Below are positions 6,500 through 12,913 of a stretch of 14,532 nt of DNA, piece by piece. Location of the stretch: NCBI RefSeq assembly GCF_937890665.1, contig NZ_CALADU010000060.1, forward strand, positions 1-14,532, in the 5' to 3' direction. The position numbers and the translations under genes were made by a program. The notes beneath the pieces were generated by a model. It had not been told where the DNA came from and did not search any database. It saw only the letters and a program-made list of their open reading frames with translations. The stretch comes from an uncultured Subdoligranulum sp. (lineage in GTDB: Bacteria > Bacillota_A > Clostridia > Oscillospirales > Ruminococcaceae). The first letter of the stretch is position 1; the number at the start of each line of letters is the position of its first letter.

Positions 6500-6553
6500 G
6501 CGATCGGTAACCAAATGGAAAACGGCCGCGGGACGGGAAAGGGGAGATCAGGA

Positions 6554-8080
6554 ATGCCGCTGTTTGTCGCCGCCTGCCTGCTGGCTGTTTCAGCAGCGCT
6601 GGCGGTGCTGGTGGAGGATCGCCGTAAAAAGAGATATCTGCTGCTCTGCGGATTGTCGGCCAGCTTGCTGGTTTACCTCTGGTTCATGCTGACTTACATC
6701 GCCAAGAAGGGCGGCATTGCGGAACCCCTCAGCACGGTGCTTTTTGTTACGCCGGGCATCCGGCGATGGCTGCAGTATTCCGTGCTGACGCTGCAGCAGC
6801 TTGGCTACGGCGTAGCCGTGGGGCGCTTCCTGTTCCCGTTCCTTTTCCTGCTGACGGCGCTGGAATATTCCAGCAGCCCGCGCGCCTTCTGGCTGCGGCG
6901 CCACAGCTGGATGTTGGCAATCCTGCCGGCGGTGGCGCTGGTGTTGTACTTTCCCCCGGTATTCCAGCGCTTTGCCGATCAGGAAGCCACCCAGCGCGTG
7001 GCAATCTGGGGGTCCCTGCTCTGGATCGTCGCCTATCTGCTGGCCGGCGGCTGGCTGCTGATATCGGAACCTTCCCGCACCCGCATCCGTTATATCCGCA
7101 ATTCCGTGGCGGTGCGCTGCGTGTTGCTGTGCAGTATTGCGGCGCTGTACGCCATCTACTGCCCCCAGGACCCTGCGCAGATCTATCTGTTCTACCGGGA
7201 AGACTATATGTTCTCCCTGGGGATCTGGTACATGAACCCCTACCTCTCGCCGGTGACGTATCTTGTTATCGTGGCGATCAATCTGGTTTCGCTGCTGCTG
7301 GGGACGCTGTCCATGATCAGCATGGCGCGCATCGAGTGGAGCGAGACCCAGGACGATATCCGCCTGCAAAACAAATACGATACCGTCCGCATGGGCGGCG
7401 GCGTGTTCCTGCACGGCATCAAAAACCAACTGCTGGCAAACCGGGTGCTCTGCCGCCGTCTGAGCGAGGAACTGGCGTCCCCGACGCCCGACCTGCAAAA
7501 GGCGCAGGCGCTGGCCCGCCAGATGACCGATACCAACGACGGCCTGCTGGAGCATGTGGGCGACCTGTACAACAGCCTGAAATCCAACGCTATCTCCATG
7601 CGGGAATGCCCGGTGGAAACGCTGGTGCAGGGGGCCGTGGGCGCATTGCAGAAAAAGTACCCGGCGGCCCGGGTGGAAGTCGAACTGCCGTCCGGTCTGG
7701 TGGTGCTGGCCGATGAGGCCCACATGCAGGCCGCGCTGGCCAACCTGCTGATCAACGGCTGGGAGGCCACCGTTGCGGCGGGGCGCGACGAACCGCTGCG
7801 GCTGTTCTGCTACGAGAAGCCCACCCAGATCGGCATCTGCGTGCAGGACCGGGGCGCGGGCATCGGGAAGTACGAACTCAAAAAGATCTTTGAACCGTTC
7901 TATTCCAGCAAAAATTCCAATTCCAACTGGGGCATGGGACTGTACTATGTGCGCATGATCGTGAAAAAGCACATGGGGTCCCTGAAGGTGGACAGCGAGT
8001 ACGGCAAAGGCTCGGCCTTTTACATCCTGCTGCCCAAGCTGCTGCCGGAACGGGGCAAAAGGGGGAAAACATCTGTATGA
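6554..8080 (+). CDS. Membrane sensor histidine kinase
   Basis: This 508-residue protein has about seven hydrophobic segments in its first 260 residues (about 2-20, 28-49, 90-105, 119-134, 151-171, 184-204, 235-258) with short loops, so it likely senses a signal in or near the membrane. A phosphoacceptor-like HGIKNQL is at 287-293 (H287). The C-terminal ATPase domain has N-box NLLINGWEA (about 397-405), G1 DRGAGIG (432-438), F-box EPFYSSK (447-453) and G2 NWGMGL (458-463). Thus it should autophosphorylate and pass phosphate to the regulator encoded next. I chose the ATG at 6554 because GGGGAG lies seven bases upstream and the protein then begins with the first membrane segment; in-frame ATGs at 6416 and 6515 exist, but the first precedes the promoter. 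It overlaps the regulator gene by four bases (ATGA). Confidence 0.88.
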   Translation: MPLFVAACLLAVSAALAVLVEDRRKKRYLLLCGLSASLLVYLWFMLTYIAKKGGIAEPLSTVLFVTPGIRRWLQYSVLTLQQLGYGVAVGRFLFPFLFLLTALEYSSSPRAFWLRRHSWMLAILPAVALVLYFPPVFQRFADQEATQRVAIWGSLLWIVAYLLAGGWLLISEPSRTRIRYIRNSVAVRCVLLCSIAALYAIYCPQDPAQIYLFYREDYMFSLGIWYMNPYLSPVTYLVIVAINLVSLLLGTLSMISMARIEWSETQDDIRLQNKYDTVRMGGGVFLHGIKNQLLANRVLCRRLSEELASPTPDLQKAQALARQMTDTNDGLLEHVGDLYNSLKSNAISMRECPVETLVQGAVGALQKKYPAARVEVELPSGLVVLADEAHMQAALANLLINGWEATVAAGRDEPLRLFCYEKPTQIGICVQDRGAGIGKYELKKIFEPFYSSKNSNSNWGMGLYYVRMIVKKHMGSLKVDSEYGKGSAFYILLPKLLPERGKRGKTSV

Positions 8081-8748
8081 ATATCCGCATCCTGGTGGCG
8101 GAGGACAACGACATCCTGCGGGAGGACCTCTGCCAGCAGCTCAACGCCCAGCCGGATTTTACCGTCGCGGGGGAAGCCGCCACCGGCGCCCGCGCGGTGG
8201 AACTGGCGCTGGCGGAGGAGTTCGATGTGATCCTGCTGGACATCGAGATGGAGACCATCCAGGCGGGCATCGACGCCGCGGCCTGCATCCACCCCCAAAA
8301 GCCCCAGGCCCAGATCATCTACCTGACCGCGCACGACAATGACGATATGATCCTGACCGCCATGGCCACCGGCGCGGTGGACTACTTTGTCAAAGGCAGC
8401 GACAACGAGCTGCTTTTCCGCCATATCCGCATGGCGTACGCCGGTACGCCGATTATGAGCGCCCATACCCAGGAGATCATGCTGCGGGAGTATTCCCGCC
8501 TGCGCCGCAACGAGACCAGCCTGCTGTACTTTGTCAATACGCTGGCTTCCCTCACGCCCACCGAGCGGGAGCTGATCCGCTACCTGCTGCAGGGGCTGAA
8601 CGCCCGCCAGATCAGCGAGATCCGGGTCGTTGGGCTGGACACAGTCAAAGGCCAGATCCACCGTATTCGGGAAAAGTTCGGCTGTACCCGAACGCGGGAG
8701 ATCGTGACCCATATCCGGGACCTGGGGCTGGAACATCTGTTCCGGTGA
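8077..8748 (+). CDS. NarL/LuxR-type response regulator
   Basis: This 223-residue protein joins an N-terminal receiver domain to a C-terminal LuxR-type helix-turn-helix. The receiver has the acidic pair E9-D10, phosphoacceptor D55 in VILLDIEM, switch threonine T84 and lysine K106 in YFVKGS. The DNA-binding part (about 155-215) starts with L-T-P-T-E-R-E-L-I and contains the D-T-V-K-G-Q-I-H-R-I recognition helix and a T-R-E-I-V end. All phosphorylation residues are intact. The start overlaps the kinase stop as ATGA, so the pair is translationally coupled. No terminator follows, and the NagB-like gene starts 72 bases on, so transcription may run into the catabolic cassette. Its targets could be that cassette, the transporter operon, or both. 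Confidence 0.92.
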   Translation: MNIRILVAEDNDILREDLCQQLNAQPDFTVAGEAATGARAVELALAEEFDVILLDIEMETIQAGIDAAACIHPQKPQAQIIYLTAHDNDDMILTAMATGAVDYFVKGSDNELLFRHIRMAYAGTPIMSAHTQEIMLREYSRLRRNETSLLYFVNTLASLTPTERELIRYLLQGLNARQISEIRVVGLDTVKGQIHRIREKFGCTRTREIVTHIRDLGLEHLFR

Positions 8749-8819
8749 TCCCCGGCCCCGCCACATCCGCAGTTTACCGTTCCATATCCATTCAATTTCA
8801 GAAGGGAGTTGCATCAATC

Positions 8820-9641
8820 ATGGATAAAGCATACTATCACATCTCGGAAGAAGCACTGGGCGAGGGCGCCAAGACCCCGCTGGTCAAGATGAAAAGCTCG
8901 GAGGAAGTGTTCCGTGCGATGGCGGATAAAATGGCGGACTGCATCCTTGCCAACAACGCCGCCGGCCGGCACACGGCTTTCATCTGCCCGGTGGGCCCGG
9001 TGGGGCAGTACCCCTTCTTTGTGGAGCGGGTCAACAAGGAGCGCATCAGCCTGAAGAACGTCTGGTTCTTCAATATGGACGAGTATCTGGAAGACGATGA
9101 CCATTACATCGACATTAACAGCCCGCTGTCCTTCCGCGGTTTCATGAACCGTGTGGTCTATTCCCAGATCGACCCGGAACTGGTCATGCCGGAATCCCAG
9201 CGCGTGTTCCCGGACCCCGCCGACCCCGCCCGCATCGACAAAATGATCGAGGACCTGGGCGGTGTGGATATCGCTTTCGGCGGCATCGGCATCACGGGGC
9301 ACCTGGCCTTCAATGAACCCCAGCCGGAACTGAGCTGCGAGGCGTTCGCCGCGCTGCCCACCCGCACGCTGGACATCCATCCCGAGACCCGCGCCACCAA
9401 CTCGGTGGGCGACCTGGGCGGCGCGCTGGAGTGCATGCCCAAACGCTGCGTCACCATCGGCATGAAGCAGATCCTCGGCGCGCGGGAAGTCTGCCTGGGC
9501 GTGTTCCGTGACTGGCACCGCGCGGTGGTGCGCCGGGCTGCCTACGGCGACCAGACGGCGGAATTCCCCGCCACGCTGGCCCAGAACCATCCCCATGCCT
9601 GCATCTATGTCAACGACGTAGCGGCCAAGCAGCCGTACTAA
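8820..9641 (+). CDS. NagB-like glucosamine-6-phosphate isomerase/deaminase family protein, divergent
   Basis: This 273-residue protein belongs to the NagB/6-phosphogluconolactonase superfamily. NMDEY (D87, matching catalytic D72 of E. coli NagB) and GGIGITGHLAFNEP (154-167; H161 and E166 match H143 and E148) are clear. Classical NagB converts glucosamine 6-phosphate to fructose 6-phosphate and ammonia. Here the phosphate loop P-T-G-G-T-P reads PVGPVG (57-62), the D141 position is T159, and the K208 position aligns with H233; the R172 position (ETRATNS) is kept. So ring opening and isomerisation look possible, but C6-phosphate binding does not look classical. The start at 8820 follows AGAAGGGAG; the frame upstream overlaps the regulator end. 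It begins the five-gene cassette, and nagA follows after 13 bases. Confidence 0.85.
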   Translation: MDKAYYHISEEALGEGAKTPLVKMKSSEEVFRAMADKMADCILANNAAGRHTAFICPVGPVGQYPFFVERVNKERISLKNVWFFNMDEYLEDDDHYIDINSPLSFRGFMNRVVYSQIDPELVMPESQRVFPDPADPARIDKMIEDLGGVDIAFGGIGITGHLAFNEPQPELSCEAFAALPTRTLDIHPETRATNSVGDLGGALECMPKRCVTIGMKQILGAREVCLGVFRDWHRAVVRRAAYGDQTAEFPATLAQNHPHACIYVNDVAAKQPY

Positions 9642-9654
9642 GGGGGTGGGCAGT

Positions 9655-10809
9655 ATGGCGGATGTTCTGTTTCGGAATGCCCGTGTCTACCGGGACCATG
9701 CCTTTGAAGCTGCGGACGTTCTGGTCTGCGGCGGCGTGATCGACGGCGTAGGTCCCCATCTGGCCGCCCCCGCGGGCTGCCCGGTGGTGGACCTGCACGG
9801 TATGGTGCTGGCCCCCGGCTTTATCGACCTGCACACCCATGGCGGTGACGGCATCGACGTCAACGCCGCTACGGCGGAGGACCTGGCCCGCATCGGCGCG
9901 TTCTTTGCCCGCCACGGCACCACCGGCTGGCAGTGCAGCATCCTTACCGATACCGAGGAACAGACCCTCTGGTGCATCGACCAGGCCAAGCAGGCCATGG
10001 CCGCGCCGGTCAGCGGCGCGCGGCTGCTGGGCATCCATCTGGAAGGGCCGTTCCTCTCGGTGGAGTACAAGGGCGCCATGCCCGAAAGCCTGCTGCGCAA
10101 GGGCGACGCCGCGCTGTTCCGCCGCTATCAGCAGGCGGCCGGCGGCGCGATCCATTACATCACCGTTTCGCCCGAGGTGGAAGGCGTCAATGAGATGATC
10201 GCCGACATCGCCGGGGAAGTCACCGTTGCCATCGGCCATTCCGGCGCGGACTATGACACCGCCTGCCAGGCCATCGCCAACGGCGCCAAAGTCTGTACCC
10301 ACACCTTCAACGCGATGGGGCTGTTCCACCAGCACCGCCCGGGCATGATGGGCGCCGTGCTGGAACATGACATCTACTGCGAAGCCATCTGCGACGGCCG
10401 CCACCTGCACCCCGGCAGCGTGCGTATGCTGCTGGCCTGCAAGGGCTGGGACAAGGTCGTTGCCATCACCGACAGCATCCAGGCGGCGGGCCTGCCGGAC
10501 GGTCACTACAAGCTGGGCGTCAACGATGTGGTCGTGGTGGACGGCGACGCCAAACTGGCCAGCAACGGCGTGCGCGCGGGCAGCACCCTCTCGCAGGATA
10601 CGGCGCTGCGCAACATCATGTCCTTCACCGGCCATCCCGCCGAGGACGTGCTGCCGCTGCTGACTGAAAACCCGGCCCGGCTGATGGGCATTTTTGACCG
10701 TAAAGGCAGCATCGAAGCCGGCAAGGACGCCGACCTGGTGGTGCTGGATGACGCCTGGCAGGTGCGTCGCACCGTCGTGGGCGGCGAAACGGTGTTCCAG
10801 GCCGAATAA
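9655..10809 (+). CDS. nagA: NagA-like N-acetylglucosamine-6-phosphate deacetylase family amidohydrolase
   Basis: This 384-residue TIM-barrel amidohydrolase has the NagA motifs in order: PGFIDLHTHG (54-63; H60, H62), GIHLEGPF (126-133; E130 metal ligand), IGHSGADY (193-200; H195), THTFNAM (215-221; H216), CDGRHLHP (246-253; H250) and ITDS (271-274; catalytic D273). It should remove an acetyl group from an N-acetyl amino sugar before the NagB-like step. In classical NagA the motif after NAM carries an Arg that binds substrate phosphate (R227 in E. coli, R-E-P-G). Here the segment is HQHRPG, which places His at that Arg and Arg at the Glu. The start ATG follows AAGGGGGTG that overlaps the nagB-like stop; a GTG nine bases earlier lies inside that site. 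The symbol marks the family; the substrate may differ. Confidence 0.88.
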   Translation: MADVLFRNARVYRDHAFEAADVLVCGGVIDGVGPHLAAPAGCPVVDLHGMVLAPGFIDLHTHGGDGIDVNAATAEDLARIGAFFARHGTTGWQCSILTDTEEQTLWCIDQAKQAMAAPVSGARLLGIHLEGPFLSVEYKGAMPESLLRKGDAALFRRYQQAAGGAIHYITVSPEVEGVNEMIADIAGEVTVAIGHSGADYDTACQAIANGAKVCTHTFNAMGLFHQHRPGMMGAVLEHDIYCEAICDGRHLHPGSVRMLLACKGWDKVVAITDSIQAAGLPDGHYKLGVNDVVVVDGDAKLASNGVRAGSTLSQDTALRNIMSFTGHPAEDVLPLLTENPARLMGIFDRKGSIEAGKDADLVVLDDAWQVRRTVVGGETVFQAE

Positions 10810-10815
10810 GTTCGG

Positions 10816-10844
10816 TTGACGGAACGGGAATTTCGTGATACACT
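10816..10844 (+). promoter_or_regulatory. Internal promoter before the aldolase gene
   Basis: TTGACG (10816-10821), exactly 17 bases, then TACACT (10839-10844) preceded by TG at 10836-10837 (extended -10). It lies in the 68-base gap after the deacetylase. The aldolase, TPI-like and LarA-like genes can therefore be transcribed apart from the first two. Confidence 0.78.
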
Positions 10845-10877
10845 CGTGTTTACAGAGAAATAGAAAGGGGATACTCT

Positions 10878-12032
10878 ATGCTGGTACCTATGCGCGCGAT
10901 CCTGGAAGCGGCGGACAAACACCGCTACGGCCAGGGAGCTTTCAACATGAACAGCGTCGGGCAGGTGGAGGCCGCCGTCCGCATCCATGAACTGCTGGAC
11001 TCGCCGGCTATCCTGCAGGGGGCCGAAGCCTCCAACGCCTATCTGGGCGGCGCGGCCGACTTTATGAACGGCAGCATCGAGAACAAGCAGAAGGGCGCCA
11101 AAGTCCTGGGCGACGCCGTCAAACAGTACGGCGGCAGCAGCCCCATCCCGGTGGCGCTGCATCTGGACCACGGCAAATCGCTGGAGAGCGTCAAGGCCTG
11201 CATCGCGGGCGGCTACACCAGCGTCATGATCGACGGCAGCAGCCTGCCCTATGAGGACAACGTGGAACTGACCCGTGAGGTGGTCAAGTACGCCCACCCC
11301 TACGGCGTGACGGTCGAAGGCGAGCTCGGCGTGCTGGCAGGCGTGGAGGACCATGTGTTCAGCGCCACTTCCACCTACACCAACCCGATGCAGGCTGTGG
11401 ACTTCTTCAAAAAGACCGGCTGCGACGCGCTGGCCATCAGCTACGGCACCTGCCACGGCCCCAACAAGGGCAAGGATACCCGCATCCGGCGCGAGATCGC
11501 CATCGCCACCAAGGAGTGCATGCTGCATGAGGGCATCCAGGGCTATCTGGTGAGTCACGGTTCTTCCACGGTGCCCCAGGAGTATGTGCAGTCCATCAAC
11601 GCCCTGGGCGGCCAACTGGTGGACGCCTTCGGCATTGAGGTCGCCCAGTTGGTGGATGTTGCCCGCTGTGGCATCAACAAAATCAATGTGGACACCGACA
11701 TCCGCATGGCCTGCACCCGGAACATCCTGCAGCTGTTCCACGATGAGCCTGCTTTGAAAGAAAGCCCGGCGCTGGCGCAGTTCTACCGTGACCTGACGGC
11801 CAACCCGAAGAACGTGGACCCGCGCAACTACTGCAACAGCATCATGGATACCATCGTCAAGGGCGAGATCCCCAACGAGGAAGTGGGCAAGATCGTCCAG
11901 TGCATGAAGGACGGCGTGGTGGCGGCCATCGCCCCGCTGCTGGTCCAGTTCGGCAGCTTCCGCAAGAGCCAGTATGTCGAGATGGTCACCTGTGAGCAGA
12001 TGGCGGAACGCTACAAGAAAGAAGGCATCTGA
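10878..12032 (+). CDS. fba: Class II (zinc) fructose-bisphosphate aldolase family protein
   Basis: This 384-residue class II aldolase has GAFNMNS (20-26), the LHLDHG motif (95-100; catalytic D97, zinc ligand H98), MIDGSS (117-122), EGELG (147-151; E148), GTCHGPNKG (190-198; zinc ligand H193), VSHGSSTVP (225-233; zinc ligand H227) and KINVDTD (268-274), which holds the C1-phosphate. It cleaves a ketose phosphate to dihydroxyacetone phosphate and an aldehyde. The length and the C-terminal FGSFRKS...EQMAERY resemble the longer class II branch. The Ser expected near the C6 phosphate (S61 of E. coli FbaA) aligns with A49, so the aldehyde half may be unusual. GAAAGGGGAT precedes the ATG, and a strong promoter lies just upstream. 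The TPI-like gene follows after two bases. Confidence 0.92.
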   Translation: MLVPMRAILEAADKHRYGQGAFNMNSVGQVEAAVRIHELLDSPAILQGAEASNAYLGGAADFMNGSIENKQKGAKVLGDAVKQYGGSSPIPVALHLDHGKSLESVKACIAGGYTSVMIDGSSLPYEDNVELTREVVKYAHPYGVTVEGELGVLAGVEDHVFSATSTYTNPMQAVDFFKKTGCDALAISYGTCHGPNKGKDTRIRREIAIATKECMLHEGIQGYLVSHGSSTVPQEYVQSINALGGQLVDAFGIEVAQLVDVARCGINKINVDTDIRMACTRNILQLFHDEPALKESPALAQFYRDLTANPKNVDPRNYCNSIMDTIVKGEIPNEEVGKIVQCMKDGVVAAIAPLLVQFGSFRKSQYVEMVTCEQMAERYKKEGI

Positions 12033-12034
12033 AT

Positions 12035-12880
12035 ATGAAACACATCTTCCTGAACCTCAAGCGGTTCGACGTGCCGGTAGAATACGGCGGCGTCAACCGT
12101 CTGGCGGCCCCGGCCGATTGGGGCCGCGCCATCGTGGAGGGCACCCAGGCCGGGCTGACCCGCTATGACCCGTCGGAAGTGGAATTCGTCATGTACCTGC
12201 CGGAAGCCCATATCCCGGCGGCCGTGGCGGCCAAAGCCCCCGGCAGCCCGGTGCAGATCGGCTGCCAGGGCGTCTACCGGGACGATACCGCCCCCGGCGG
12301 CAACTTCGGCGCTTTCACCACCAACCGTCCGGCGTCCGCCGCCAAGGCCCTGGGCTGTGAAAGCGTGCTCATCGGCCACTGTGAGGAGCGCAACGACAAA
12401 ATGGGTATCCTGGCGGCCGCAGGCATCACCGGGCAGGAAGCGTCCCGCATCGTCAGCGGCATTCTGAACCAGGAGATCAAGGCGGCGGTGGCCCGCGGCC
12501 TGACCGTGCTGTACTGCATCGGGGAAAAGAGCGAAGAACAGGACGCCTGGCAGCAGGTGCTGGGGGACCAGCTCTCCATCGGGCTTAAAGATGTGGACAA
12601 GAGCAAGGTCACCATCGCCTACGAACCCATCTGGTCCATCGGCCCCGGCAAGACCCCGGCCGACAAACCCTATATCACCAAGATCGCAAAGTTTGTCAAG
12701 GAGCAGACCGGCGGCATGGACGTAGTCTACGGCGGCGGCCTCAAGACCGACAACGCGGCCATGCTGGCCTCCATCCCCGAGATCGACGGCGGCCTGATCG
12801 CCCTGACCCGCTTTGCGGGCGAGATCGGGTTCTACCCGGAGGAATATCTGGACATCATCCGCCTTTACATGGGCAAGTAA
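12035..12880 (+). CDS. Triosephosphate isomerase family protein, divergent
   Basis: This 281-residue protein is about 30 residues longer than usual TPI. Catalytic residues are all present: N7 and K9 in FLNLKRF, H115 in IGHCEER, E197 in AYEPIW, and loop 6 as SIGPGKT (201-207). The parts that hold the phosphate are changed: the Ser of the usual Y-G-G-S motif is Gly (YGGGLK, 232-237), and the usual V-G-G-A-S-L of loop 8 reads IALTRF (255-260). So the enzyme should still enolise an aldose/ketose triose, but perhaps one without a normal phosphate group. It starts two bases after the aldolase stop, with AAGAAGG inside the aldolase end, so the two are coupled. Annotation pipelines would call it tpiA; I doubt it is the glycolytic enzyme. 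Confidence 0.85.
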   Translation: MKHIFLNLKRFDVPVEYGGVNRLAAPADWGRAIVEGTQAGLTRYDPSEVEFVMYLPEAHIPAAVAAKAPGSPVQIGCQGVYRDDTAPGGNFGAFTTNRPASAAKALGCESVLIGHCEERNDKMGILAAAGITGQEASRIVSGILNQEIKAAVARGLTVLYCIGEKSEEQDAWQQVLGDQLSIGLKDVDKSKVTIAYEPIWSIGPGKTPADKPYITKIAKFVKEQTGGMDVVYGGGLKTDNAAMLASIPEIDGGLIALTRFAGEIGFYPEEYLDIIRLYMGK

Positions 12881-12913
12881 AGCAGCCGCAGGGCTGAGAA
12901 AAGGAGCCAACCA

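Noticed and set aside
6590..7972. A 460-codon minus-strand open frame opposite the histidine kinase
   Set aside because: Same shadow effect; low-complexity His/Gln/Arg-rich translation without motifs.
8745..8819. A 25-residue N-terminal extension of the NagB-like protein
   Set aside because: It overlaps the end of the response regulator gene and has no ribosome binding site; the ATG at 8820 has one.
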